This document shows positions 1 to 9,390 of a DNA stretch of 39,304 nucleotides, piece after piece. Position numbers and translations under genes: made by a program. Position 1 is the first letter of the stretch. The number at the start of each line of letters is the position of its first letter. Below the pieces are notes generated by a model that ran no database searches, was not told where the DNA came from, and saw only the letters and a list, made by a program, of their open reading frames with translations. This DNA comes from JAQBGV01 sp032128395 (GTDB lineage: Bacteria > Planctomycetota > UBA8108 > UBA1146). The stretch lies in contig JAQBGV010000158.1 of the NCBI GenBank assembly GCA_032128395.1, positions 1 through 39,304 on the forward strand, given 5' to 3'.

Positions 1-198
1 GCGAGGAGGCCGGAGACCACGGTTCGGCCCGAACCTCACTCCACCTCCGAACCGGCGTTGTAGCGGGTCCGTCGCGGGATGAGAAGCTTGCTGCCCCAGA
101 AAGCGCACGACCCGCCCGGTGCCTCAGGTTGTCGTACCGAACCGGCTCGGTACGATACCGCCTCATCGGTCACACGAAGTGCGGAAAGGCGACTCCCG

Positions 199-900
199 AT
201 GGCGAGCGAGCCGTACGAACACGAGCGTCCGGACTGGGGTGACGAGGCGGGAGGAGCGGACGCGGCGGAGGCCTCGCTTCCGGGGGAGCAGCGCTCCTTC
301 TTCACCTTCGGGCGCTGCTGCGGTTGCCTGGCTATCATCGGCGTGTTCTTGCTCATCGGCGGGATCATCGCCGTCAACATGGGCCTGAATGCCGTCCTTC
401 CGAGGGCCCCGATCGAAGTGCCGCGAGTCGAGTACTCGGAGGAGCGGGGGAACGACGTCGAGTCGCGGGCACGCAGCGGACTCGTCTCCGGCGAGGTCGT
501 CACCCTCACCCCCGAGGAGCTGACGATCCTGCTCGATCGGGAACTCCGGAAGGAGACTGCAGAAGGTCGATTCCACTGCGCCGCCACCGCCGACGGTCTT
601 CTCGATATTCGGATGAGCTTTCGACTCCCGGATGGCTGGCTGGGGGGGCGCTACCTGAATCTGACTGTTGTCGGCGACCTCCGCATCGAAGATGAGGAAG
701 TCACCTACGCGAAGCTCGAATCGCTCGTGCTGGGGAACTTCTTCGACCTCTCCGAACTCGACGAAGCGAACTCCCGCAAGTGGGTCGAGGAGATCCGCGA
801 GGGGAGCCGGGTCGACTCACAAGCATCGACGAACTTCGGTCGCGTGAAGCTCTTCCGATTCGACGGCACGAGGATCGAGATCCAGCTCGATCCGGAGTGA
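199..900 (+). CDS. Membrane-anchored protein of unknown function
   Basis: Predicted 233-residue protein. I chose the ATG at 199 because an in-frame upstream ATG at 79 would add 40 residues that look like non-coding translation, and a GAAAGG stretch lies 9 nt before 199. Residues 1-35 are acidic and hydrophilic. A Cys-Gly-Cys-containing stretch then leads into one strong membrane segment at about residues 44-65 (AIIGVFLLIGGIIAVNMG). The remaining 165 residues would lie outside the membrane and read as mixed alpha/beta with alternating hydrophobic residues, for example around LNLTVVGDLRIEDEEV. I do not recognise the family. The downstream gene is on the opposite strand and ends 53 bp away, so this gene stands alone on the plus strand. 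It is probably a real gene because of consistent codon bias and the clear membrane anchor. Confidence 0.75.
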   Translation: MASEPYEHERPDWGDEAGGADAAEASLPGEQRSFFTFGRCCGCLAIIGVFLLIGGIIAVNMGLNAVLPRAPIEVPRVEYSEERGNDVESRARSGLVSGEVVTLTPEELTILLDRELRKETAEGRFHCAATADGLLDIRMSFRLPDGWLGGRYLNLTVVGDLRIEDEEVTYAKLESLVLGNFFDLSELDEANSRKWVEEIREGSRVDSQASTNFGRVKLFRFDGTRIEIQLDPE

Positions 901-953
901 GCGGGCCTAGCAGCCCCTTCGGCGAGCCAATCCCCTCCTCACGTATTCGCATC

Positions 954-2391
954 CTACGGCGTGGTGGTGCCCTCGATGATGGCGAGTTGGCCGGCGAGAT
1001 CCGGCGCGATCGTCCCCTCCGGATCGAGCTCGGGGGAACCACTCGAGGAGCAGCAGGAGGTCGCGGTAGTGGCGCGCAGCTTCGTCCGGCCGCTTCGCGG
1101 CGAGAGCCTGCTCCGCCGCCTCCATCCTCTCCGCGAATTCCTTCGTGAGGGAGCGGCTCCCTTCGCCATCGTTTCGACCGACGAGCCGCAGTGCGCTCTC
1201 GTCCGCCTCGGCGAGTGCGAATTGCGTCGCGATCAAGTGGTCGAAGCGCTCGCGTAGCTTGTGGATCAGCGCGATCTGGCGCTCGCGCAGCTCCCTCGCT
1301 ACCGCGGAGTCCTTCGCGGTCGCCGTCGCCCCCATGCACTCCTCGAGAAGTCGTTCCGCCTCGACCACCACTTCTCGCACCACATCCTCGGGGAGTATCG
1401 CGGGGGACCAGGAGTGCTCCTCGAGGACCTTGGAGGCGGAGCGGATCGCGGCGTGGGTACGCCCCGCGGCGAGGTGCCGGCGGGCTTCCGCGAGATAGGC
1501 GCGCATCGCGTCGATGGTCAACTCTACGAGGAGGTCGGGGGGCGGGATGAACTTCTCCTTCGCGGGGGAAGGGAACCCACTCACCCCCGCGGTCGCCGCG
1601 AGCAGTTCACGACACCGGTCGGCGAGGTCGAGCGCTTCGCGGTGCAGGGGGTCGAGGGAGAGGATTTTCTTCATCTCGTTGTGTGCCTCGCTGATCCTCC
1701 CGTCGCGAATCGCCTCGCGCCCGCGATTGAGATAGCTGCCGATCAGCGAGCGCTCGAGCCGCTTCTTCTGTCCGTCATCCCGCACCAGCTCCTCGAGCCA
1801 CCAATTCGCATCGGTCCGCTCCATCTCCTCACGGCGATCCGCGATGGTGTGCGCCGAGAATTCCTCGCGCTTGCTCTCCTGGAGACGGCGGAGCATCCGA
1901 TCCTTCCGCTCGAGCTCGGCCTCGCGGTCGGCCCCCATTTTCAGGACCCGTTCCAGGTCCTCCTGAAGGCTCGCCACCTGTTCTTCGAGTTCGCGAAGGA
2001 GGTCCGGAGGAGCCTCGGTGCCGGCGGGATTCGGACGTCCTTCGAGTTCTGCTCGCAGGAGTCGGGCGGTCCGCCGCCATCGGTGGGAGGCGCCGGGGAC
2101 CGCCAGGACTCGGGAGAGTTCCTCCCGGGTCGTGGAGTGGTCTCCGCAATCTCGCGAGAGGATTGCGAGGCCAAGATGCGCGCGCGCGCGGAGGTCGGGG
2201 GAAGCCGTGCCGTCCTCGGCGACGGCGCGATACCCCGCTCTGGCGTCTTCGAGTTCTCCCCGGAGTCGGTGTTCGACCCACGCCAGACGCAGCCGCTCAT
2301 CGGGGGATGCGGTGACATTCTGTGCGAGAGTCGGTGTCGCGACCGAGAGCGAGAGCGTGCAGAGCGAGAGTGCGATCCAAGGCCGGATCAT
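954..2391 (-). CDS. Secreted coiled-coil/TPR-like protein, frameshifted near its C-terminus
   Basis: The protein starts with a signal peptide (about residues 1-23, cleavage at TLA|QN). A TPR-like pair follows near residues 35-115, a charged coiled coil at about 130-190, another TPR-like repeat at about 215-265 (SYLNRGREAIRDGRISEAHN), and a helical C-terminal half. The start ATG overlaps the response regulator stop as ATGA (2388-2391), so it is the last gene of a sensor kinase-regulator operon. The uninterrupted frame runs to 907 but becomes Arg-rich nonsense after EWFP. Removing one base from the G5 run at 1032-1036 restores a natural acidic ending (PELDPEGTIAPDLAGQ) with a stop at 954-956, giving 478 residues. 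The function is unknown. A periplasmic partner of the two-component system is an inference from the coupling only. Confidence 0.75.
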
Positions 2392-3080
2392 GCGATCCCT
2401 CCCGGAACGAACCGATAGCCGTGCCCGCGGACGGTGAGGATCCGGCGCGGCTCCTGCGGATCATCCTCGACCTTCCGGCGGAGGCGCGTGATGAAGTTGT
2501 CGATCGTGCGCGCCGTACCCTCGTAGCCGTACCCCCAGACTTCGCGCAGGATCGCATCGCGCGAGAGCGCGCGGTCGGCGTTGCGGACCAGGAATCTCAG
2601 GAGGAGAAACTCGCGTTCGGTGAGTTCGACCTCGGCCTGATCTCGAAAGAGCCGTCGCGCTGCGAAATCGACCCGGAACACTCCGAACTCGAAAGGATGC
2701 TCGGTCCCCTCGCGCAAGCGAGAGCGCCGTAGCGCCGCTTCGACCCGCGCGACGAGCTCTTTCACACCGACCGGCTTCGTCATGTAGTCGTCCGCCCCGA
2801 GGCGGAGTCCCTGAACCTTGTCGGTCTCTTCACCCCGCGCGCTGAGGAACAGGATCGGAGTCTCGATCCCTTCCTTGCGCACCAGTCGACAGATCTCGCG
2901 TCCGTCGAGACTCGGGAGCATCACGTCGAGGAGGAGGAGGTCGGGGCGTTCATCGAGAGCGAGGCGGAGTCCTTCCTCCCCATCGCGACTCGAAATGACC
3001 TGGTGCCCTTCGAACTCGAGGTTGCGCACCAGCCCGAGCAAGATTCCCGGATCGTCTTCGACAACGAGGATCCTAGCCAT
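2388..3080 (-). CDS. OmpR/PhoB-family response regulator
   Basis: A 230-residue DNA-binding response regulator. The N-terminal receiver domain (about 1-120) has the acidic pocket VVEDD at 6-10, the phospho-acceptor Asp52 in LLLLDVMLP, and Lys102 in MTKPVG. The C-terminal winged helix (about 128-228) has the typical LTEREFLLLRFL and a recognition-helix region ending in RTIDNFITRLRRKVE, then RGHGYRFV. I chose the ATG at 3080, which begins MARILVVEDD; an upstream in-frame start would only add an Arg/Ser-rich stretch. It overlaps the end of the sensor kinase by 8 nt and the next gene by ATGA, so the three genes are translationally coupled. It is expected to be phosphorylated by the adjacent kinase and to bind DNA. 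Its target genes cannot be told from this window. Confidence 0.95.
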   Translation of the reverse strand: MARILVVEDDPGILLGLVRNLEFEGHQVISSRDGEEGLRLALDERPDLLLLDVMLPSLDGREICRLVRKEGIETPILFLSARGEETDKVQGLRLGADDYMTKPVGVKELVARVEAALRRSRLREGTEHPFEFGVFRVDFAARRLFRDQAEVELTEREFLLLRFLVRNADRALSRDAILREVWGYGYEGTARTIDNFITRLRRKVEDDPQEPRRILTVRGHGYRFVPGGIA

Positions 3081-4905
3081 CGTCCTGTCCCTCCGGTCGG
3101 GCCGGCTCGATCGGAACCGCGAGCGTGAACGTACTTCCGCGGCCGGGGGCGCTCGCGAGCGCGATCCGTCCGCGGTGGGCAAGAGCCACTTGAGCGCAGT
3201 AGGCGAGTCCCAGCCCGAACCCCGGCTTCGACACTCCGTCCCTCCCCCGGTAGAAACTGCGGAAAATGCGCTTTTGATCCCGCCGCCGGATTCCTGGCCC
3301 CTGGTCGCGCACGGAAACGAACAGCTCGCGACTCTCCTCCCCCACCGTCACCTCGATCGGCGAGCCCTCCGGGGAGTACTTGCGAGCATTCGAGAGCAGA
3401 TTGTGGATCACTCCGGTCACCGCTTCGCGATCGAGGAGCACCGGGTGGAAGAGTTGGCTCGAACGGATCTCGACCGCTCCCAGGGGAGGATGCCCGGCTC
3501 GCCGCTCCTGCGCGCTTCGCTCCCCCTCGCGATCGAGGAAGCGCCGAACCGCCCCCTGGACGAGCTCGCCCGGGTCGGTGACCACTTCTCGAACCCTCGC
3601 CCCCGCATCGTGCCTGCCGAACTCGAGGACCCGTTCGACCAGATCGGCGAGACGGTCGCTCTCCGTCTCGAGCTGGCTGAGGAACTCCGCCCGCTCCTCT
3701 TCGCTGCGCACCCGGTCGAGGCTGAGGGTCTCGGCGATGATCTTGATCGCGGCGATCGGCGTGCGGAGTTCGTGGGAGACGAGCCTGAGGAAGTTGTCCT
3801 TCTGCATCGACACACGCACGCGATGGGACGCGAGCGCGGCGAGGAGCAGACTGACGCCGAGCGCCACCCCGACGACGAGCAGACCTCCCCAGAGAAGATG
3901 GATCCCCTCGAGGCGGCGCAGCAGCGCGAGAGGTACCGGCGGCTCCGCGCTCGACGTGCCGGTCACGAGTTCGTGGGTGCGGTCGAAGGGGGGCGGCAAC
4001 GGCCAGGTCGCCCACGCTCTTCCGTCACCCTCCCGCTCCGACTCCGATCCGTCCCCGTTCACCGTGACTTCCCGGAGGGCGAAGAAGATCCCCTCGGGCG
4101 GGGCTTCCGCCGCGATCGCCGCCCGAAGCGCGTCGTCGAGAAATGGCGTGACCGCCAGGGTCGCGATGATCGTTCCCGCCCCCGAAGTAGCGACGGCGAC
4201 GGAGAAGTGCCACGGGTCCGCCGGATCGATGGCGATCCGTTCAACCGCTCGGCCCCGACCGGCGAGATCATGGCGCAGCGGGACCGGCCACGCGGGGAGG
4301 AGCATTTCATCCACGGCCCCCGTGGCGGCCCATGCCCGGAGGCTCGCTCGGTCAAGGGCGGGAGCGCGCAACACCGCCACCGGGTCGGGGACATCGACCC
4401 CGACGCTCAGTGAGGCTTCGAGAGCGTACGAGAAGCCCAGTTCATCCTCGAGTTCGGGGGGCAGCGTGGCGAGGTCTCGCAGCACCGCCTCGCGGTCGAC
4501 GGGGTCCTCGAGGTGGACGAGGTTCCGAAGCACGGCATCCGCGAGTTCGACTCGGTCATCGGAGACCACGGGGGCGTCCCCCGGCTCGCGGAGAGGGCGC
4601 CAGGAGAGCCCTGCGACGGCGGCCGCCGCATCCGGGAGGGGCCCGCTCGGGTCGCCCCCGGGTGCGAAGGCGCCGAGCAGCGATGAACGGAGCTCGGCGA
4701 TGCGGTGATCGATTTCAGCCGAGAGGATCCGCGCTCGGGAACGAACTCGCTCCCGATGCGGCTCCTCGAGGAGGTCGGAGAGAGAGATGCTCATCCCGGT
4801 CAAGGTGAGAGATGAGATGACCAGCAGCAGGCCGGTAGGCAGCAGCCCCGCAAGAGTCACCGCGACCCAGGTCGCGGGATCGAAGCGGAACCAGTCCTTG
4901 CGCAC
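3073..4905 (-). CDS. Membrane sensor histidine kinase
   Basis: A roughly 610-residue transmembrane histidine kinase. The first membrane helix is at about 13-36 and the second at about 335-360, enclosing a 300-residue extracytoplasmic sensor region that I cannot assign to a known sensor fold. HisKA follows, with the phospho-acceptor His378 in FLRLVSHELRTP. The ATPase domain shows the N box IHNLLSNARKYSPEG (about 500-514), the G1 box DQGPGI (534-539) and the G2 box GFGLGLA (562-568). I favour the GTG at 4905 because a GGAGG lies 8 nt upstream; the GTG at 4911 is too close to it. The kinase gene precedes its regulator, and their 8-nt overlap supports a cognate pair. The large sensor region suggests an envelope or external signal. 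Confidence 0.93.
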   Translation of the reverse strand: MRKDWFRFDPATWVAVTLAGLLPTGLLLVISSLTLTGMSISLSDLLEEPHRERVRSRARILSAEIDHRIAELRSSLLGAFAPGGDPSGPLPDAAAAVAGLSWRPLREPGDAPVVSDDRVELADAVLRNLVHLEDPVDREAVLRDLATLPPELEDELGFSYALEASLSVGVDVPDPVAVLRAPALDRASLRAWAATGAVDEMLLPAWPVPLRHDLAGRGRAVERIAIDPADPWHFSVAVATSGAGTIIATLAVTPFLDDALRAAIAAEAPPEGIFFALREVTVNGDGSESEREGDGRAWATWPLPPPFDRTHELVTGTSSAEPPVPLALLRRLEGIHLLWGGLLVVGVALGVSLLLAALASHRVRVSMQKDNFLRLVSHELRTPIAAIKIIAETLSLDRVRSEEERAEFLSQLETESDRLADLVERVLEFGRHDAGARVREVVTDPGELVQGAVRRFLDREGERSAQERRAGHPPLGAVEIRSSQLFHPVLLDREAVTGVIHNLLSNARKYSPEGSPIEVTVGEESRELFVSVRDQGPGIRRRDQKRIFRSFYRGRDGVSKPGFGLGLAYCAQVALAHRGRIALASAPGRGSTFTLAVPIEPARPEGQDDG

Positions 4906-5208
4906 GCGCACTCCCTCCGGCGCCGGCGCCAGGTGACGCGCGGATGCCTACCCCAATCTATCCACAATCCTCGGAAACGGGAGCCAGAACCGAGAACTTG
5001 CGCTGACGAATGGATGACGGGACTGGCTCGCGGCGAAGCCGTGATCCCTGACCCGGACGATCGCCCGGTTGGAGAGCTGTGGATCAGCGGGCGAGCGTCC
5101 GGGACAGGCATCACCTGCGGCGAACCAATCCCATCCGCTCCCCAACGAGCTCGCCTCTGGCTCGGCGGCTCGAGGCAATAGCTCATGACTCCGAGTGGGC
5201 TACCGGAA
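4906..5208. other. Intergenic region, no gene seen
   Basis: Both flanking genes are on the minus strand, so this holds the promoter region of the sensor-kinase operon and the end of the protease gene. Short frames exist on both strands, but they lack ribosome sites and recognisable composition. I see no convincing -35/-10 pair, hairpin terminator or RNA gene. Confidence 0.4.
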
Positions 5209-7362
5209 CTACCATCGGTTGCGGAAGATGCGGCGGAAGCTCGACGCGACCAGCTCGAAGGAGTCCACCCGGGCCTCGAAGGTATCGAGGGGGTACTCCC
5301 CCCGGATCACGTACGCATTCGTGATCCCCACGATCACGTAGGCGCGGTACTTCTTCCGCTCCACCGGCTCCTGGGGTTCGTCCCCCTCCACCCCGGGCTT
5401 CGGGCCAGCGGGTTTCGGATCGGGAGGCGTCCCGGGCTTCGGGTCCGTACCCGCGGTGCCCCCCTTCTCGCCCTCGGCGACCTTCTCTTCCTCGGGATCG
5501 GGATCGACCCACTCGAAGAAGTAGGCGTCGTTCTCTTCGAGCTTCGCCTGGCGGTGGGTCACCTTTGCGTACTTCTTCTCGAGGCTGGGGACGACGAACG
5601 TGTCGATGAACTCCTGCGGGCTCTGCTGGTCGTCGGGCTTCGGGAGGATGTTCACCGAGATCCGATCCTTGTTCCCCTCCTGGACCAGGGCGACGAGTTC
5701 CTGAGGGCGCAGGTCGTCGATGAGGATCTTCCAGCTCGAATCGGGGCGCAGGATCTCGAACATGAAGTCGAGCGAGACGAACACCGCGCCGTCCTCTTCG
5801 AGCTCGCCGGCGGGTTCCGGGGTCAGCCCGAGGATGAACTCCTTGTACTTCTCCTCGAGAGGCTCCACGCCGCCGAAGTAGTGATCGGCGAGGACGTTGA
5901 ACTCCTCCTGGCCCACCTTCTGCTCGCACCCGAGCGACCAGTATTTGCTGACCATCTCCTGGCCCTTGACCTTGTCCGGGCCATTGATCAGAAAGTACAG
6001 GATCGCCCAGGAATCGGCGTACTGGCTACCGCCGAATCGATTGCGGGGAAGCCCTGCGAGTTTGTTGAGGGGTTCGTGTGTCCCGGCCCGCATCTTGTCC
6101 TGCACGTGGAGCAGCCGGTCGCGGGGGATGAGCCCCGTGATGATCTTTTTCCGCTTGTAGTCGAGTTTGGTCCCATCTCCGAAGTAGACCGCGAATCCTT
6201 CGATCATCCAGTTGTTCAGATTGCCCATGCTCTGGAGCACACGACCCTGGAACTGGTGCGTGCCTTCGTGAGCGAGGACGCTGAACGTCGTCGCGGTCTG
6301 GCCGAAGACTCCGTGAAATGCGTGGACCTGCTCTTGGCCCGGCCGGTAGAAGCCTCCGGTGTACGGACCCATCCCGGTCCGCTGCATGAATTCTTCCTGT
6401 GTCTTGTAGATATTGATCGGGAGGCGCCCCATGCGGAGGTGCTTCTGCTTGAAGCGCCGACTCAGCTCCAGGTAGAGGAGATCCATGATCGTCCCATAGG
6501 TTTCTGCGACCTCACGGGTCGAGTTGCACTTGATGTCGTAGAACCTCGCCTTGATCTCGTGCGCATTCCCCCAGGGGACCCCGTCGTACTCGCGCCTCTT
6601 CTGCTCCTCGAAGTTCTCGCGCTGCTTCCGGCGTTTCTCGAGCAGCTTCGCCCGGAGCGCCTCTTGCTTGGCCTGCTCCTTTTCTTGTTCGGGGGTCAGG
6701 GCGCGGGGAACCGGCTTCGGAGTGGCCTTTCCTGGAGTTCCCGAAGTGACGGGAGGGGTCGCGCCCACCGGCGGTTTCTCCCCCTTCGGGAGGCGGACGA
6801 GGTCGAGCCCTTGGACGATGTACCCCTCGCCCTCGAGGGCCGCGACGCGGTCGGCGTCGACCCACTTGCCGTCGAGGCGTGCGTGACCGAGGGCCCGCCG
6901 GGCCGCCTCGACATCGGGATCGATCGCGATCGCGCGTCGGTACGAAGCTCGGCTCTGCTCTTCGAGCCCTTTCAGCAGCGCCCACGCCCCGAGGTCGACG
7001 AAGTACTCCGCCTTGCCGATCCGCTCGGCGCGTGCGAGGCGCTCCTCGTACTCCCGGGTGAACGGGTTCTCTCCGCGCTTGATCTCCCGGATCCTCACCC
7101 GGGCGATCGTGGTGACGCCGAAAGTAGATCGGATCGCGACCTCGTCATCGCTCTCGCTCACCAACACTCCGGAGATTTCGGTCCCATCGAGCAGGACGAT
7201 GACGACCGTCTCCTCCGCGGCGAACGCGACGGGTGCGCTCACGCAGAGACCAGAGATGGCCTCTTCGGAGAGTGGCAGCCCGGAAATGGCGACGCCGAGA
7301 CCGGCGGCAAGGAGCGCGAGACGGGTGGACGGACGGAGACGAAGGAAACTCGGAGCGCGCAT
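5209..7362 (-). CDS. Secreted DUF1570-type HEGTH metalloprotease, paralogue A
   Basis: A 717-residue exported protein. I chose the ATG at 7362 because AGGAGGGG lies immediately upstream at a good distance. The signal peptide spans about residues 1-50, ending near AFA|AEE. A small beta-barrel-like stretch follows (about 50-95, DGTEISGVLVSESDDEVAI), then a helical TPR-like region and a charged Lys/Glu-rich coiled coil (about 190-250). The peptidase core has H365-E366-x-x-H369 in LAHEGTHQFQG and Glu388 in MIEGFAVYF, the zinc-ligand pattern of gluzincins. The region after about residue 620 is Pro/Gly/Lys-rich before a final conserved block. The family is common in Planctomycetota; its substrate is unknown. 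A paralogue lies directly upstream, 32 bp away, so the two are probably co-transcribed. Confidence 0.88.
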   Translation of the reverse strand: MRAPSFLRLRPSTRLALLAAGLGVAISGLPLSEEAISGLCVSAPVAFAAEETVVIVLLDGTEISGVLVSESDDEVAIRSTFGVTTIARVRIREIKRGENPFTREYEERLARAERIGKAEYFVDLGAWALLKGLEEQSRASYRRAIAIDPDVEAARRALGHARLDGKWVDADRVAALEGEGYIVQGLDLVRLPKGEKPPVGATPPVTSGTPGKATPKPVPRALTPEQEKEQAKQEALRAKLLEKRRKQRENFEEQKRREYDGVPWGNAHEIKARFYDIKCNSTREVAETYGTIMDLLYLELSRRFKQKHLRMGRLPINIYKTQEEFMQRTGMGPYTGGFYRPGQEQVHAFHGVFGQTATTFSVLAHEGTHQFQGRVLQSMGNLNNWMIEGFAVYFGDGTKLDYKRKKIITGLIPRDRLLHVQDKMRAGTHEPLNKLAGLPRNRFGGSQYADSWAILYFLINGPDKVKGQEMVSKYWSLGCEQKVGQEEFNVLADHYFGGVEPLEEKYKEFILGLTPEPAGELEEDGAVFVSLDFMFEILRPDSSWKILIDDLRPQELVALVQEGNKDRISVNILPKPDDQQSPQEFIDTFVVPSLEKKYAKVTHRQAKLEENDAYFFEWVDPDPEEEKVAEGEKGGTAGTDPKPGTPPDPKPAGPKPGVEGDEPQEPVERKKYRAYVIVGITNAYVIRGEYPLDTFEARVDSFELVASSFRRIFRNRW

Positions 7363-7394
7363 GGATCCCCTCCTGGTGCACACGGACGGGCGGA

Positions 7395-9356
7395 TCAGTT
7401 GTCGATCTTGAAACTCTCGAGGTACTTCTCGAACTGCGAGTACTGTGCTTCCCAGACGTCTGGCTGGCACTCGAAGACATTGCAGTAGACCTTGTCGATC
7501 GAGCCGTAGAACACGACCTCGTACTTCTGTGGATCCCCAGCTTCGAGCTTGGTGCTCGGGCGTCCTTGATCGTCGAAGCTGGTCTCGGCTCGGAGCACCC
7601 GCTTCGCGCTCGAGTAGGTCGCCCGGATCGCCGGGTAGTGGCTCACCTCACCCGCTTCGTAGTCCTGGTCGACGACGATCTCCTGGAAGATGTTCCCCGC
7701 CAAACGACTCGCGTACTCGAGATTCATGTCGGAGTGTTGCCAGTTCGACCAGCAGTACGTGGAGACGCGGCGCACCTGGCTCCCCGCCCCCTTCGCCGCG
7801 ACCACCTCGTCACTGGCGAGGTCGGATTCCTTGATCCATTGCCATCCGCTCGGTCGCTGGACTTCGAGTTTGAGCGCCTCCGAGCTCCAGCGGTTGCCGC
7901 TCGACCGACCGATCTTCTCGACGGGGAGCCCGAGGATCCACTCCTTGTACTCCGCCTCCCACTTCTCGATGCTCATCTTCGTGTGTCGGACGATCAGCTC
8001 TTCGAAGTACTGGGCTTCCTTCTCGAGGTCGACCACCCCCTCGTTCTTGCTGATCTGCTTACAGTGGATGAGCCAATCGGTCATGATGTTCTCGCCGACA
8101 TCGCCCTTCCATGCCCCCATCTTGTTGCCGTACAGGCACCAATACAGCACTCCCCAGCCGTGCCCGTAGAAGAATCCACCGAAGGCGGGCTGGGGGATGC
8201 GGAGCAGCTTCCGCAGTTCGCAGTAGCTCCCATTCTCGATCGCGCCCTGCAGACCGATGAGACGGTCGCGAGGGATCTCGTTGATCTCGACCTTGCGCGG
8301 GGAAATCTTCGACCCGTCCCCGAAGTACACCGCGAGCCCCTCGATGAACCACGCGGGGAGCGCCCACATGTTCTTGAAGATCAGGCCCTCGAACTGGTGG
8401 GTCCCCTCGTGCGCAAGGACTTCCCTGGTGCTCCCCGTGGTCCCGAACGACCCGTGGTAGGCGGTGACGTCTCGCAACGCCGGCCGGTAGAAGCCGCCGA
8501 TCCCCGGGCCGTTCCCGGTCCAATCCATGAACTGCTGGTGGTTCGCGTGAATACGTATCGTTGACTTCGTGCGTGAGTTGCGGGGGAAGTTCTTCTCGGT
8601 GAAGACGGAGTCGTACTTCTCGTACAGCGCTTCCATCACGTCGGCGTACTCTCGAGCCACTTCCAGCGTCGAGTTGCAGTGGATGTAGTAGTGGTCGGTC
8701 TCGATCGGATCCATCGCGGCCCAGGGACGACCCGCGTACTCGAGTTCGAGTTCCTTCCGCCCCTTGAGCTTCTCGGTCCGGGCCGCCTGCTCCTCCTTCA
8801 GCTCGAGTGCGGCGATCTCCTCGGGGGTCCGCCACTCGCCCTTGTAGTACTCCTTGCCCTGCTTCCGCATCGCATCCGCATGCGAGAGCCACTCGCCATC
8901 GACCTTCACTTCTCCGAGCGCCTCATGGGCCCGCGCGAAGTCGGAGTCGAGACGGATCGCCTCCCGGTAGGCTCGTGCGGCGAGGTCGGCCTCGGACTCG
9001 GCATCCGCCCAGTCCCCCAAGTTGCACCACGCTACGGCGGTGGTGCACCCGGCGGCGCGCTCCTCGAAGACTTCCGCTACGGTGCGGAAGCGCTCCCACT
9101 TGCGGATCTCACCTTTGCGAAGCTCTGCGACGCCGAACTTGTGCTTCAACTTGACGGTGAACTCGGTGACCTCGACCAACGTACCATCGAGCTCCCGGTC
9201 CCCCTCGAGGAAGACCTTGATCCTCGTCCCGACCGCCAGGTCAGCGAGATTCTGGGAGTCCTGCGCGGCGAGGTCGATGGATAGGATCGCCGCCCCGAGG
9301 AGCAAGATGATGAGGAGAAGCCCAGAGTTGTGCCGTTCGGAAAGCGCTCGACGCAT
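7395..9356 (-). CDS. Secreted DUF1570-type HEGTH metalloprotease, paralogue B
   Basis: A 653-residue exported protein, clearly paralogous to the next gene downstream. Both share the CNST segment before the catalytic core, GxGGFYRP, LAHEGTHQF and the IEGxAVYFGDG block. The zinc motif is H316-E317-x-x-H320 with Glu339, the same 19-residue spacing as the paralogue. I chose the ATG at 9356 because an AAGGAG lies about 7 nt upstream. Residues 1-34 form a signal peptide ending near LAA|QDS. A beta-barrel-like segment follows at about 42-85 (LDGTLVEVTEFTVKLKHKF). It lacks the long Pro-rich C-terminal insertion of paralogue A. A perfect 18-bp palindrome sits just upstream of its ribosome site. An envelope or extracellular protease role is inferred from export and the motif. 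Confidence 0.88.
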   Translation of the reverse strand: MRRALSERHNSGLLLIILLLGAAILSIDLAAQDSQNLADLAVGTRIKVFLEGDRELDGTLVEVTEFTVKLKHKFGVAELRKGEIRKWERFRTVAEVFEERAAGCTTAVAWCNLGDWADAESEADLAARAYREAIRLDSDFARAHEALGEVKVDGEWLSHADAMRKQGKEYYKGEWRTPEEIAALELKEEQAARTEKLKGRKELELEYAGRPWAAMDPIETDHYYIHCNSTLEVAREYADVMEALYEKYDSVFTEKNFPRNSRTKSTIRIHANHQQFMDWTGNGPGIGGFYRPALRDVTAYHGSFGTTGSTREVLAHEGTHQFEGLIFKNMWALPAWFIEGLAVYFGDGSKISPRKVEINEIPRDRLIGLQGAIENGSYCELRKLLRIPQPAFGGFFYGHGWGVLYWCLYGNKMGAWKGDVGENIMTDWLIHCKQISKNEGVVDLEKEAQYFEELIVRHTKMSIEKWEAEYKEWILGLPVEKIGRSSGNRWSSEALKLEVQRPSGWQWIKESDLASDEVVAAKGAGSQVRRVSTYCWSNWQHSDMNLEYASRLAGNIFQEIVVDQDYEAGEVSHYPAIRATYSSAKRVLRAETSFDDQGRPSTKLEAGDPQKYEVVFYGSIDKVYCNVFECQPDVWEAQYSQFEKYLESFKIDN

Positions 9357-9372
9357 CGAAGAGCTCCTTCGG

Positions 9373-9390
9373 TCCGGAGCGCGCTCCGGA
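9373..9390. promoter_or_regulatory. Perfect 18-bp palindrome upstream of paralogue B
   Basis: The sequence TCCGGAGCGCGCTCCGGA is its own reverse complement. It ends 3 nt before the AAGGAG ribosome site of the downstream minus-strand gene (ATG at 9356). It could be an operator for a dimeric repressor, or an RNA hairpin next to the ribosome site. GC-rich DNA makes chance palindromes more likely, so the role is a guess. Confidence 0.4.

Noticed and set aside
5185..7488. A 767-residue plus-strand frame opposite the HEGTH protease
   Set aside because: The minus-strand protein has a signal peptide, ribosome site and zinc motif; the plus frame is Leu/Asp/Val-rich shadow translation.
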